A stretch of DNA of 64,000 nucleotides from NCBI GenBank assembly GCA_038961845.1, contig CP152408.1, forward strand, positions 1-64,000, written 5' to 3'. Source of the DNA: Xylophilus sp. GW821-FHT01B05. GTDB lineage: Bacteria; Pseudomonadota; Gammaproteobacteria; Burkholderiales; Burkholderiaceae_C. The position numbers were made by a program, and so were the translations under genes. Below the pieces are notes generated by a model. The model ran no database searches. It saw only the letters and a program-made list of their open reading frames with translations, and was not told the origin of the DNA. Shown here piece after piece: positions 46,092 through 54,870 of the stretch; the stretch's first letter is position 1, and every line of letters begins with the position of its first letter.

Positions 46092-46646
46092 TCAGAAGGT
46101 GTAGCCGTAGCGCAGCTGCACGAAGTTTTCGCCCGGGTTCGGCCGCCTGATGGCGGCATTGGAGATGTGCTGCACGCGCAGTTGCACCTCGTGCTGGAAG
46201 TTCGTGCCGAAGCTGTAGCCCACGCCCAGGTGCGAGGCGAAGTTGAAGCGGGTGCTGAACTCTTTGCGGTCGGTGTGATAGAGGCCGTCGACGTAGGTCA
46301 GGCCTACGCCGGCATCGGCAAACCAGGGCGAAGCCCCCTGGTTGAGACGCAGCCGGAACGAGGGCACCAGGCCGATCAGGCTCATGTGCTCGGAGATGCT
46401 GTCGATGGCCAGGCGGCTGTAGTACAGATCCCAGTAGGCGCCGACCTTGGTGCCCCAGAGCGTGCTGCTCCACTGGATCGGGGCGGTAATGCCCACCGTG
46501 GCCACCTTGGTGTCGCTGGGGGTGCGTTCGTACTGCAGGTAGACCCCCGACTTGGCGGTGGGGTCGGCCTGTGCGGGCAGGGCTGCAGTGAGCAGGACCG
46601 TCGCTGCTGCGGCAGCGGCAAAGACGTGGAAGCGCGCGGTAGGCAT
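46092..46646 (-). CDS. pagL: Lipid A 3-O-deacylase PagL-like outer-membrane protein
   Basis: The 184-aa beta-barrel has a signal peptide ending in PAQADPT and the C-terminal signature VQHISNAAIRRPNPGENF, where His, Ser and Glu are the expected PagL catalytic residues. It ends LRYGYTF with the terminal Phe typical of outer-membrane proteins. It removes the 3-linked acyl chain of lipid A. ATG 46646 gives a proper signal peptide. It lies upstream of the cardiolipin operon on the same strand, an envelope-lipid neighbourhood. Confidence 0.88.
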   Translation of the reverse strand: MPTARFHVFAAAAAATVLLTAALPAQADPTAKSGVYLQYERTPSDTKVATVGITAPIQWSSTLWGTKVGAYWDLYYSRLAIDSISEHMSLIGLVPSFRLRLNQGASPWFADAGVGLTYVDGLYHTDRKEFSTRFNFASHLGVGYSFGTNFQHEVQLRVQHISNAAIRRPNPGENFVQLRYGYTF

Positions 46647-46812
46647 GGTCGAGCGGGTGGGAAGGAGTCTGTAGAAGGTGGGCTTGCAGTGTAGAGAGAA
46701 AGTCCCGGGCGTGCGAGGCGTGCCCCGAATGCCATGGTGCTGCGTGCTGGTGTCTGGCGGGCCGCAAGCGCGCGGCGCTGTGTTGTGCCCTATTTCCGGG
46801 AGCCGCAACAAA

Positions 46813-46836
46813 AAGGGCCCGCAGCAGCGGGCCCTT
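46813..46836 (-). terminator. Intrinsic terminator of the Spy-like gene
   Basis: AAGGGCCCGC-AGCA-GCGGGCCCTT. Read on the minus strand, the stem is followed by TTTTTGTTG, a good T-run. Confidence 0.85.
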
Positions 46837-46868
46837 GGTGTCTCACGGCACCGGCGGGTGCGTCGCCC

Positions 46869-47456
46869 TTACGACTTGGGCTGCGGCGCAGCGTCGGTCG
46901 CGGCCGGCGGCGGGCCCTTGCGCGGGCCGCCCTTGTGGCCGTGCTCGCCGCGTGGCCCCGGATGGCCGTCCGGGCCCATGTGGTGCATGGGCTGGCTGTC
47001 GAAGGTCTTTTGCTGCGCCGGTGTCAGGGTGGCGTAGAAGGTCTTGATGGCGTCCTCGCGGCGATCCATCTCGGCCTGGCGCTGCAGGCGCAGGGCGCGC
47101 ATGCGGTCGATGCGCTCGGGCGTGGTCAGCTTGGCGAATTCGCCGCGGTCGAAACCCAGGCGTGCATGGCCGCCGGGGCCGTCCGGGCCGGGACGCACTG
47201 CGCTGGTGAAAGTGTCCCAGGCGCCTTGCTGGTCAGCGCTGAGCTGCAGGCGCTGCTTGAGCTGGGCGAAGTGCGCGTCCATGCGCCGCTGCATGCCGGC
47301 CCGGTCAGGCCGCTCGCCGCGCGGGCCGTGGTGGCGGGCTTCGGCGGGCGGTGGCGCTGCGCCGTCGGCGGGTGGTGGAGGCGTTTGCGCAAAAGCGGCA
47401 AAGCCGGACGATGCCAGCACGCTGGCAATGAGGAGGTGTCGAGGAATGAATCGCAT
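46869..47456 (-). CDS. Spy/CpxP-like LTXXQ periplasmic protein
   Basis: The 195-aa protein has a signal peptide (MRFIPRHLLIASVLASSGFA, ending AFAQ), a Pro/His-rich segment, and a helical region with two LTxxQ-type repeats (LQLSADQQGAWDTF about 70; TLTPAQQKTFDSQ about 150). The tail is His/Gly/Pro-rich. Spy-type chaperones protect envelope proteins. It is monocistronic with its own terminator and divergent from rdgC. Confidence 0.85.
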   Translation of the reverse strand: MRFIPRHLLIASVLASSGFAAFAQTPPPPADGAAPPPAEARHHGPRGERPDRAGMQRRMDAHFAQLKQRLQLSADQQGAWDTFTSAVRPGPDGPGGHARLGFDRGEFAKLTTPERIDRMRALRLQRQAEMDRREDAIKTFYATLTPAQQKTFDSQPMHHMGPDGHPGPRGEHGHKGGPRKGPPPAATDAAPQPKS

Positions 47457-47712
47457 GAGAGCTTCCTTTCTGAGAAACCCCGGGTGCCAAATGGCATCAG
47501 GTTGCGCCCCAGTATCGAAGTGCCTTGTAAGCGCGGCGTGGGGCAGTGATGTGTCTCTTGTAAATCTTCATGACCAGCCGTGGCCGCGGCCAGTGTCATA
47601 CCCGCTGCAGACGCGCACGTGTAGGACAAGCCCCATAAACCAGGTGGCCGCGCGGCGCGCCGACAATAGGCCTTCGCGGCCCGCACGGGCCGGCCATCAG
47701 GAAAGACTGCAA

Positions 47713-48642
47713 GTGTTCAAGAACGTGATCGTGTACCGCATCGCGCCCGGCTGGACGGGCTCGCTGGAGCAACTGGAAGAGAACCTGGGCAAGGCCCGTT
47801 TCGAGCCCTGCGGCGCGTCGCAGGAGCGCTCGGCCGGCTGGATCGAGCCGCGCGGCGAGGCGCACGGCCCGCTGGCCGAGTCCGTCGCCGGCCAGTGGAT
47901 CCTGAAGCACATGGTCGAGGCCAAGGCGGTGCCCGGCTCGGTGGTGCGGCGCAAGCTGCAAGAGCGCATCGCCCAGATCGAGAAGGAAACCGGCCGCAAG
48001 CCCGGCAAGAAGGAAAGCAAGGAGCTGAAGGAAGACGTGCTGCTGCAATTGCTGCCCATGGCCTTCACCAAACAGGGCGCAACCACGGTGTGGATAGACC
48101 CGGACGCCCGCATGCTGGTGCTGGGCGCCTCCAGCCAAGGCCGGGCGGATGAGCTGGTGACGGCGCTGGTCGAGGCCATGCCGGGCTTTGTCGTGTCGCC
48201 GGTCAATACCAATGTGACCTCGGTCGCGTCCATGTCCGAATGGCTGGTGAGCCAGGAGCCGCCCGCCGGCTTCAGCGTGGACCGCGAATGCGAGCTGAAG
48301 GCCAGCGACGAATCCAAGGCCGTGGTGCGCTATGCCCGCCACCCGCTGGACATCGAGGAGGTGCGCGAGCACATCACCCAGGGCAAGCTGCCGACCAAGC
48401 TGGCCATGACCTGGGACGAGCGCGTGTCCTTTTTGCTGACCGAGGGCATGCAGATCAAGAAGATCACGTTCCTGGAAGGCGTGTTCGACGGCACTTCGGG
48501 CAAGAAGGAGGACGGCTTCGATACCGATGCGGCCATTGCCACCGGCGAGCTGCAAAAGCTGATCCCCGACCTGCTGGAGGCGCTGGGCGGCGAGGTGCAG
48601 GAAGGACAGCTGGCGGCCTTGCCAGGCGCTGTTGTGGCGTGA
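47713..48642 (+). CDS. rdgC: Recombination-associated protein RdgC
   Basis: RdgC is a ring-shaped DNA-binding protein that limits RecA and is linked to replication-fork stability. The 309-aa protein starts at GTG 47713 (MFKNVIVYRIAPGW) behind AGGAAA. Characteristic segments are WIEPRGEAHGPLAESVAGQ and LPTKLAMTWDERVSFLLTEG. The long open frame upstream to 47044 overlaps the Spy-like gene in antisense and is not coding. Confidence 0.95.
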   Translation: MFKNVIVYRIAPGWTGSLEQLEENLGKARFEPCGASQERSAGWIEPRGEAHGPLAESVAGQWILKHMVEAKAVPGSVVRRKLQERIAQIEKETGRKPGKKESKELKEDVLLQLLPMAFTKQGATTVWIDPDARMLVLGASSQGRADELVTALVEAMPGFVVSPVNTNVTSVASMSEWLVSQEPPAGFSVDRECELKASDESKAVVRYARHPLDIEEVREHITQGKLPTKLAMTWDERVSFLLTEGMQIKKITFLEGVFDGTSGKKEDGFDTDAAIATGELQKLIPDLLEALGGEVQEGQLAALPGAVVA

Positions 48643-48694
48643 TGCCGACAGTTGGGCGGCCAAGTCGCCCTTTTGTCATGAAAATGTGTGATTG

Positions 48695-48707
48695 CGACTA
48701 ATAGTCG
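48695..48707. promoter_or_regulatory. Palindrome upstream of the siderophore receptor, possible Fur-type site
   Basis: CGACTA-A-TAGTCG is a perfect dyad in an AT-rich stretch (ATTGCGACTAATAGTCGTT, then TTATCTGTATCTAG) about 105 bases before the receptor start. Fur control is expected for this gene, but the match to a classical Fur box is only partial. Confidence 0.4.
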
Positions 48708-48812
48708 TTCTTATCTGTATCTAGAATCGGCCGCGACGTGGTTGCGGTGAGGCGAGGGCTCGCGCAATTGCGCGAGCCCTATTCGTTTCACTACTTCCAC
48801 AAGAGGCCCATC

Positions 48813-51062
48813 TTGGTCCGTTCCACACGCCATCTCCCGCCATCTTCGCGCCGTGACGCGGCCAAAACCAGTTCCCCAGCCGAGCAGGCGATGTTCCCGC
48901 TTGGGGCGCTGATGCTGGCGGCCTCCGTCGGCAGCTGGGCGCAGACCGCGCCGGCCGAACAGTCGCTCAAGCCCGTGACCGTGACCGAGAAGGCCGAGAC
49001 GGCAGTGCAGGGCAAGGACGCGCTGCAGACCAAGAAGACCACCATCGGCAAGGGCAACCAGGACATCCGCGACATTCCGCAGTCGATCACCGTCATCACC
49101 GAAAAGCTGATCGACGACGTCAAGCTCGACACCCTGCGCGAAGCCCTGCACTACACCGCCGGCATCACCTTCGCCGCCACCGAGAACGGTACGGATCAGG
49201 ACATCCGCCTGCGCGGCTTCCCGATCGCCTCCACCGGCGATTTGATGATCGACGGCATGCGCGACCCGTCGCAGTACGACCGCGACACCTTCAACCTCGA
49301 CCGCGTGGAAGTGATGCGCGGCTCGGCCTCGATGCTGTTCGGCCGTGGCTCCACCGGCGGCGTGGTCAACCAGGTCAGCAAGAAGCCGGAGCTGGCCGAC
49401 CAGACCGACGTGGTGGGCACGGTGGGCACGGGCGGCTACTTCCGCACCACGGCCGACTTCAACATCCGTACCGGCGAGACCTCGGCGCTGCGCATCAACG
49501 CCATGTACAACAAGGCCGACAACGGCGGCGCCAAGATCGACAAGAACGGTATCGCGCCCAGCTACAGCTGGGGTCTGGGGACGGGCGACGAGTTCACCGT
49601 TGGCCTGTTCCACCTGAACAACAACAACGTGCCGATGTCGGCCGTGCGCTACTTCAATGGCAGCCTGGCACCGGTCAAGCCGGGCGACTTCTATGGCACC
49701 AGCGCCGACTTCGTCAACGGCGAGGCCAACTACGTGTTTGGCGCCTGGAAGCATCTCTTTGGCAATGGCGGTGAGCTGCGCACGCAATTGCGCAGCGGCG
49801 TGTTCGAGCGCTCGCAGTGGAGCACCGCCGTGGGGGCCGCGGCGGGCACCACCGTGTTCAATAGCGCGACCGTCCTGACCCGTGCCGGCCTGACGCCGCG
49901 CAAGGACCGCTACAAGGCGACCTATTTCCAGAGCGACTACAGCCAGGCCTTCAATGCGCTGGGCCTGCGCCATGAACTGTTGGCCGGCGTGGATGCCGCC
50001 GACGAGCGGGCCAATCGCTTCCAGAACAACGGCTCGACGCTGGGCACCCGGCCCAACACCCAGGTGGGGACGCCCGACGACGGCGCCGGCCTGGTCGGCA
50101 GCGGCCTGTCGCCGCAGTGGCGCAACTCCAGCAACTACTCGGCCAAGGCCTTTGGCCTGTATGCGCAGGACCTGGTGCAGGTGGCGCCGGCCTGGAAGCT
50201 GTTGGGCGGTGTGCGCTACGACAGCTTCAAGGGTGACTTCGAGCAGTTGGCCTATGCCACCGGCGTGCAGAACACGCCCAGCACGATCACGCGTACGCAT
50301 TTGTCGAATTCGCCGTGGAGCTACCGTGGCGGCGTGCTGTTCCAGCCCTCGCCAACGCAGTCCTACCACGTCTCCTACGGCACCTCGTTCAACACCTCGG
50401 CCGACACCTACCAGTACGTGACGCCGCAGAACGCCAACACGCCGCCGGAGAAGAGCCGCAACATCGAACTGGGCGCCAAGCTCGACTGGCTGGACGGCAA
50501 GCTGTCCACCCGCGGCGCGATCTTCCGCACCGAGAAGTACAACGAGCGCACCACCGATGCCGACTTCGCCGGCGACGCCTACACCCTGTCGGGCAAGCGC
50601 CATACCGCCGGCCTGGAGCTGGACGTGGTGGGCCGCCTGACGCCGCAGTGGGAAATCTATGGCTCCTACACCTGGGTGCCGGTGGCCAAGATCGACCAGG
50701 CCGGCAGCGCCGCCGCAGCCCAGGCCTCGGTGGGCCAGCGCGTGGGCCTGACGCCCAAGCAGTCGGGCGCGCTCTGGGTGACCTACCAGGCCACGGCCAA
50801 GCTGCGCGTGGGCCTGGGTGCGCACGGCGCCACGGAGAACCGCCCGCTGTCCGGCACCACCGGCGCGGCATCGGCCACGGCCCGCGTGCCCGGCTACATG
50901 GTGGCCGACGCCCTGGTCGAGTACAAGTTCACGCCCGACGTGTTCGCCCAGATCAACGTCAACAACCTGCGCAACAAGGCCTATGGCGACCAGCTCTACC
51001 CGGGCTTCACCATCCTGGGCCCGAAGCGCCAGGTGCTTGCTACGGTCGGCATCCGGTTCTGA
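48813..51062 (+). CDS. TonB-dependent siderophore receptor (catecholate, Fiu-like)
   Basis: The receptor has 749 aa from TTG 48813, which is preceded by AGAGG; no ATG fits. After a signal-like region (AMFPLGALMLAASVGSWAQT) the TonB box region LKPVTVTEKAE and the plug (DIPQSITVITEKLIDD, DIRLRGFPIASTGDLMIDG, GRGSTGGVVNQVSKKPEL) are clear. The barrel ends VLATVGIRF. The plug sequence is typical of receptors for iron-catecholate siderophores. piuC follows, as in Fur-regulated iron-uptake loci. Confidence 0.92.
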   Translation: MVRSTRHLPPSSRRDAAKTSSPAEQAMFPLGALMLAASVGSWAQTAPAEQSLKPVTVTEKAETAVQGKDALQTKKTTIGKGNQDIRDIPQSITVITEKLIDDVKLDTLREALHYTAGITFAATENGTDQDIRLRGFPIASTGDLMIDGMRDPSQYDRDTFNLDRVEVMRGSASMLFGRGSTGGVVNQVSKKPELADQTDVVGTVGTGGYFRTTADFNIRTGETSALRINAMYNKADNGGAKIDKNGIAPSYSWGLGTGDEFTVGLFHLNNNNVPMSAVRYFNGSLAPVKPGDFYGTSADFVNGEANYVFGAWKHLFGNGGELRTQLRSGVFERSQWSTAVGAAAGTTVFNSATVLTRAGLTPRKDRYKATYFQSDYSQAFNALGLRHELLAGVDAADERANRFQNNGSTLGTRPNTQVGTPDDGAGLVGSGLSPQWRNSSNYSAKAFGLYAQDLVQVAPAWKLLGGVRYDSFKGDFEQLAYATGVQNTPSTITRTHLSNSPWSYRGGVLFQPSPTQSYHVSYGTSFNTSADTYQYVTPQNANTPPEKSRNIELGAKLDWLDGKLSTRGAIFRTEKYNERTTDADFAGDAYTLSGKRHTAGLELDVVGRLTPQWEIYGSYTWVPVAKIDQAGSAAAAQASVGQRVGLTPKQSGALWVTYQATAKLRVGLGAHGATENRPLSGTTGAASATARVPGYMVADALVEYKFTPDVFAQINVNNLRNKAYGDQLYPGFTILGPKRQVLATVGIRF

Positions 51063-51066
51063 AAAA

Positions 51067-51182
51067 CACCCCCAGGCTTCGCGCTTCGCGTCTTCGCCAA
51101 CCCCCTTGCAGGGGGCACATCCAGCGGCCCGGCAAAGCCGGTTCCGCGGATGTCTGCGCATGGCCTGCTCCGCGGCCTTTGG
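51067..51182 (+). repeat. 120-bp intergenic repeat, copy C
   Basis: A full-length member: ACCCCCAGGCTTCGC, TCTTCGCCAACCCCCTTGCA, CCGGCAAAGCCGG, ATGGCCTGCTCCGCGGCC. It begins 5 bases after the receptor stop codon. Together with copy D it brackets piuC in direct orientation. Confidence 0.85.
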
Positions 51183-51232
51183 TGCTGTTGTGTTTGATGC
51201 GATGCGAGCTATGCACCGGATAATTCCGCACC

Positions 51233-51925
51233 ATGCTGCTGCACATACGTGAAGTCCTGACGCCGGCCGAAGTGGCCCGCGCCCGCGAGATCCTGGCCAC
51301 TGCCCCCTGGGGCGATGGCCGCATCACCGCGGGCAGCCAGTCGGCCGAGGCCAAGAACAACGAGCAGTTGCCCGAGGCCTGCGAGGCCACTCAGGCGGTG
51401 CAGCAATTGCTGCTGCGCGGGCTGGAGCGGCACCAGCTGTTCTTCTCGGCGGCGCTGCCCAAGCAGATATCGCCGCCGCTGTTCAACCGCTATGGCGGCG
51501 CCGCCAACAGCTTTGGCAACCACGTGGACAGCGCCGTGCGCTACCTGCGCAATGGTGCGGGCCGCGTGCGTACCGATATCTCGTGCACGCTGTTCTTGTC
51601 GGAGCCGAGCGAGTACGACGGCGGCGAGCTGATGGTGGAAGACACCTTTGGCGAGCAGCGCGTGAAGCTGGCCGCAGGCGACCTGGTGCTGTACCCCGGC
51701 ACCAGCGTGCACCGTGTCGAGCCGGTCACGCGCGGCCACCGCGTGGCCAGCTACTTCTGGATCCAGAGCATGGTGCGCAGCGACGAGCAGCGCCGCTTGC
51801 TGTTCGACATGGACAATCATCTGCGCCGGTTGCGCAGCGCGGCCCATCTGGGCGAGGCTGACCCCTCCGTGATTGGCCTCACTTCCACCTATCACAACCT
51901 GCTACGCATGTGGCTGGACGTTTAG
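51233..51925 (+). CDS. piuC: PKHD-type Fe(II)/2-oxoglutarate dioxygenase PiuC
   Basis: The 230-aa dioxygenase has the iron-binding HxD in [11 protein letters not shown] and the distal His in [16 protein letters not shown], with Arg for 2-oxoglutarate. The N-terminus [19 protein letters not shown] matches PiuC/YbiX. It is commonly co-located with Fiu-type receptors and is thought to modify siderophore-linked substrates. It is flanked by two direct copies of the 120-bp repeat. Confidence 0.93.
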   Translation: MLLHIREVLTPAEVARAREILATAPWGDGRITAGSQSAEAKNNEQLPEACEATQAVQQLLLRGLERHQLFFSAALPKQISPPLFNRYGGAANSFGNHVDSAVRYLRNGAGRVRTDISCTLFLSEPSEYDGGELMVEDTFGEQRVKLAAGDLVLYPGTSVHRVEPVTRGHRVASYFWIQSMVRSDEQRRLLFDMDNHLRRLRSAAHLGEADPSVIGLTSTYHNLLRMWLDV

Positions 51926-51927
51926 AC

Positions 51928-52048
51928 CACCCCCAGGCTGCGCGCACTTCGTGTCGCTGCGCCAATCCCCTCAAGGGGGCACATCCAGCGGCCTGGCAAA
52001 GCCAGTTCCGCGGATGTTTTGGCTTGGCCTGCTCCGCGGCCTTTTGAG
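51928..52048 (+). repeat. 120-bp intergenic repeat, copy D
   Basis: The same block order as copy C, with small changes (GGCTGCGCGCACTTC, CCTGGCAAAGCCAG). It starts just after the piuC stop codon. Confidence 0.85.
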
Positions 52049-52080
52049 CAAGATCGCCCATTCGTTTTGAGAGACTTTTC

Positions 52081-52377
52081 ATGAAGAAATCCCTGCTTTG
52101 CATGGCCGGCCTGCTGGCCGCCCTGGGCTGCGGCGGCGCTGCCGCCCAATACGTGGACCACAACGCCGTCAAGTGCGAGCCTGTGCCCAAGGACGAGATG
52201 CGGCCGCAGATGGAGCTGCAGCGCAAGCTGACCGGCGAAGGCTGGAAGGTGCGGCAGGTGAAGAACTTCAACGGCTGCTACGAGGTCTACGGCTTCAATG
52301 AAAAGGGCGAGCGGGTGGAGGTGTTCTTCCACCCCAAGACCTTCGAGAAGGTCGGCGAAGTAAAACAGCCCTCGTGA
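52081..52377 (+). CDS. Small exported PepSY-domain-like protein
   Basis: The 98-aa protein has a signal peptide (MKKSLLCMAGLLAALGCGGAAAQ) and a PepSY-like body (KLTGEGWKVRQVKNFNGCYE, EVYGFNEKGERVEVFFHP). Small PepSY proteins are often encoded next to cytochrome b561 genes, as here. The stop overlaps the cytochrome start. A role in periplasmic redox or metal sensing is likely but unproven. Confidence 0.82.
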   Translation: MKKSLLCMAGLLAALGCGGAAAQYVDHNAVKCEPVPKDEMRPQMELQRKLTGEGWKVRQVKNFNGCYEVYGFNEKGERVEVFFHPKTFEKVGEVKQPS

Positions 52378-52937
52378 GCGTGGGCATGCAGCGCGTTTGG
52401 GACCGGCCCGTGCGCCTGCTGCACTGGAGTCTGGCGGCCTCGGTTGCTGCTGCCTGGCTGATCGGCGAAGAGCAGTTGCCCTGGCACGAGGCCGCAGGCT
52501 ATACGGCGCTGGCGGTGGTTGCGGCGCGGCTGCTGTGGGGTGCTTGCGGCAGCCGCAGTGCGCGCTTCACATCATTCATGCGCGCGCCGGCCGCCACCTG
52601 GCGCTATGCGCTGCAGGTCTGGCGCGGCACCGAGCCGCGCTACCTGGGCCACAACCCGCTGGGCGGCTGGATGGTGCTGGCCCTGCTGGGCTGCGTGGCC
52701 GCGGCCAGCGTGACGGGCTGGCTCTACACCACCGATATGTTCTGGGGCATGGCCTGGCTGGAGCTGCTGCACCGTGGCCTGGCGTGGGGCGTGCTGGTGC
52801 TGGTGGCGCTGCATATCGCCGGCGTGCTGTTCACCAGCCTGCGCCACCGCGAGAACCTGGTGGCGGCCATGCTGTCGGGCCGCAAACGCAGCGGCGCGCC
52901 AGAGGCGGTGGACGCAGAGGAAATCACGCGCCCGTGA
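52374..52937 (+). CDS. Cytochrome b561-family protein
   Basis: The 187-aa di-heme membrane protein has four helices and heme-ligand histidines in [26 protein letters not shown] and [11 protein letters not shown]. The start is GTG 52374, overlapping the PepSY stop (GTGA). It transfers electrons across the inner membrane, probably with the PepSY protein and in the iron-uptake context. Its last 14 bases overlap the end of convergent mntH. Confidence 0.9.
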   Translation: MSVGMQRVWDRPVRLLHWSLAASVAAAWLIGEEQLPWHEAAGYTALAVVAARLLWGACGSRSARFTSFMRAPAATWRYALQVWRGTEPRYLGHNPLGGWMVLALLGCVAAASVTGWLYTTDMFWGMAWLELLHRGLAWGVLVLVALHIAGVLFTSLRHRENLVAAMLSGRKRSGAPEAVDAEEITRP

Positions 52938-54243
52938 AGATGTCGAACAGCAGCTTCAAGTTCAGCACCACGATCACGGTGGCAATGACCCAGGCGATGG
53001 CGCTCAGCCAGCGCGGCGTGATGAACTTGCCCATCAGCTTGCGGTCGGAGACAAAGCGCACCAGCGGGATCACGGCAAAGGGCAGTTGCATGGACAGCAC
53101 CACCTGGCTCAGCACCAGCAGCTTGGCCGTGCCTTTTTCGCCGTAGAGCATGGTGACCACCACCACCGGCACGATGGCGATGCCGCGGGTGATCAGGCGG
53201 CGCGCCCAGTCGGGCAGGCGCATGCGCAGAAAGCCCTCCATCACGATCTGGCCGGCCAGCGTGGCGGTGACGGTGGAGTTGACGCCCGAGGCCAGCAGCG
53301 CCACCGCGAACAGGGTCGAGGCCAGGCCTACGCCGAGCATGGGCGAGAGCAGGTGGAAGGCTTGCTCGATCTCTTCCACATCGGTGCGCCCGGCCTGGTG
53401 GAACACGCTGGCGGCCATGATCAGGATGGCGGCGTTGACGAACAGCGCCAGCGTCAGCGCAATGGTGCTGTCGGCCACCGCCCAGCGAATGGCCGATGCC
53501 CGGCCTTCTTCGTTGCGCTCGTAGGCGCGGGTCTGCACCACGGAGGAGTGCAGGTAGAGGTTGTGCGGCATCACGGTGGCGCCGATGATGCCGATCGCCA
53601 GGTACAGCGCCTCGGGATGGGTCACCACCTCGGCGCGCGGGATGAAGCCGGCCAGCACTTCGCGGACGGGCGGTGAGGCCAGCAGCATCTGGATGGCGAA
53701 GCAGCCGAAGATCACCAGCAGCATGGCGATGATGAAGGCCTCCAGTGCGCGAAAGCCGCGCCGCATCAGCAGCAGCACCAGGAACACATCGACCGCGGTG
53801 ATGATGGCGCCGATCACCAGCGGAATGCCAAACAGCAGGTTGAGCGCGATGGCCGTGCCAATCACCTCGGCCAGGTCGCAGGCGATGATGGCGGCCTCGC
53901 AGGCCAGCCACAGCGCCAGGTTGACCGGGCGCGAATAGCGCGCGCGGCAGGCCTGGGCCAGGTCCAGGCCGGTGGCAATGCCCAGGCGCGCGGCCAGCGC
54001 CTGCAGCACCACGGCCATCAGGTTGGACAGCAGGATGACCGACAGCAGCATGTAGCCAAACTTGGAGCCGCCGGCGATGTCGGTGGCCCAGTTGCCCGGG
54101 TCCATGTAGCCGACCGAGACCATATAGCCCGGCCCCAGAAAAGCCAGGAAGCGGCGCAGCCAGCCACTGTTGGCCGGCACCGGGATGCTGCCGTTCATTG
54201 CGCCCAGGCTGGGCGGCGGCGCGGTGTCGCGCACTTGGTTCAT
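52924..54243 (-). CDS. mntH: Nramp-family divalent metal (Mn2+) transporter
   Basis: The 439-aa transporter has 11 predicted membrane helices. TM1 contains the metal-binding DPGN ([15 protein letters not shown]) and TM6 the [10 protein letters not shown] motif with the His. It is a proton-coupled manganese importer. It is divergent from mntR; a MntR-type operator lies between them, 44 bases upstream of this start. Confidence 0.95.
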   Translation of the reverse strand: MNQVRDTAPPPSLGAMNGSIPVPANSGWLRRFLAFLGPGYMVSVGYMDPGNWATDIAGGSKFGYMLLSVILLSNLMAVVLQALAARLGIATGLDLAQACRARYSRPVNLALWLACEAAIIACDLAEVIGTAIALNLLFGIPLVIGAIITAVDVFLVLLLMRRGFRALEAFIIAMLLVIFGCFAIQMLLASPPVREVLAGFIPRAEVVTHPEALYLAIGIIGATVMPHNLYLHSSVVQTRAYERNEEGRASAIRWAVADSTIALTLALFVNAAILIMAASVFHQAGRTDVEEIEQAFHLLSPMLGVGLASTLFAVALLASGVNSTVTATLAGQIVMEGFLRMRLPDWARRLITRGIAIVPVVVVTMLYGEKGTAKLLVLSQVVLSMQLPFAVIPLVRFVSDRKLMGKFITPRWLSAIAWVIATVIVVLNLKLLFDIFTGA

Positions 54244-54286
54244 CGAATGGGTCCTGCCCGAAGTCCGGGCGATCGAGAGGCGCTAA

Positions 54287-54302
54287 TATAGCCCAAGCTA
54301 TA
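54287..54302. promoter_or_regulatory. MntR-type operator
   Basis: TATAGC-CCAA-GCTATA is a perfect dyad in the mntH-mntR intergenic region. Its ATAGC-N4-GCTAT core is the same as that of the E. coli MntR box. It also overlaps the AT-rich -10-like region, consistent with Mn-dependent repression of both genes. Confidence 0.8.
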
Positions 54303-54318
54303 AATTGGAGCACCCGCG

Positions 54319-54786
54319 ATGATGGTGACAAAGAAGAAGAGCCCCCCGCCCGCACCGCCCCGGCTGGTGGAGGCCGATATACATGTCGAAGGCTTCCGGC
54401 AGGTGCGTGAGGCGCACCGGCTGGAGCTGGTGGAAGACTATGTCGAGCTGATCGACGACCTGATCCGCGACGGTGGCGAGGCGCGCCAGGTGGACATTGC
54501 GGCGCGCCTGGGCGTGGCGCAGCCGACGGTGGCCAAGATGCTGGACCGCCTGGGCGAGGCCGGCCTGGTGGTGCGGCGGCCCTACCGCGGCGTGTTCTTG
54601 ACCGAAGAAGGCGTGGCGATTGCCACGGCCAGCCGTGCGCGGCACCGCATCGTCGAGGACTTTCTGCTGGCCCTGGGCGTGGACGAAGACACCGCGCGCC
54701 GCGATGCCGAGGGCATGGAGCACCACGTGAGCGAGGCCACGCTGGCGGCCTTTGCGCGCTTCATGAAGGCGCAGAAGGCACGCTGA
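54319..54786 (+). CDS. mntR: Manganese-responsive regulator MntR (DtxR family)
   Basis: The 155-aa DtxR-type regulator has an N-terminal winged helix ([20 protein letters not shown]) and a metal-binding/dimerisation domain ([35 protein letters not shown]). It is the size of E. coli MntR and lacks the SH3 domain of DtxR. It represses mntH when Mn is plentiful. It is divergent from mntH with a shared operator. Confidence 0.93.
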   Translation: MMVTKKKSPPPAPPRLVEADIHVEGFRQVREAHRLELVEDYVELIDDLIRDGGEARQVDIAARLGVAQPTVAKMLDRLGEAGLVVRRPYRGVFLTEEGVAIATASRARHRIVEDFLLALGVDEDTARRDAEGMEHHVSEATLAAFARFMKAQKAR

Positions 54787-54870
54787 TACCAAGTTATCAA
54801 GCGGCGCTCATCCGAAAAGAACAGCTCAGGGCGAACGGCCTGAGCGCGAAACCGCGTAGAACAGCAGCGA

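Noticed and set aside
47044..47712. Extended rdgC frame upstream of 47713
   Set aside because: It runs antisense through the Spy-like gene and its own promoter; the family N-terminus starts at GTG 47713.
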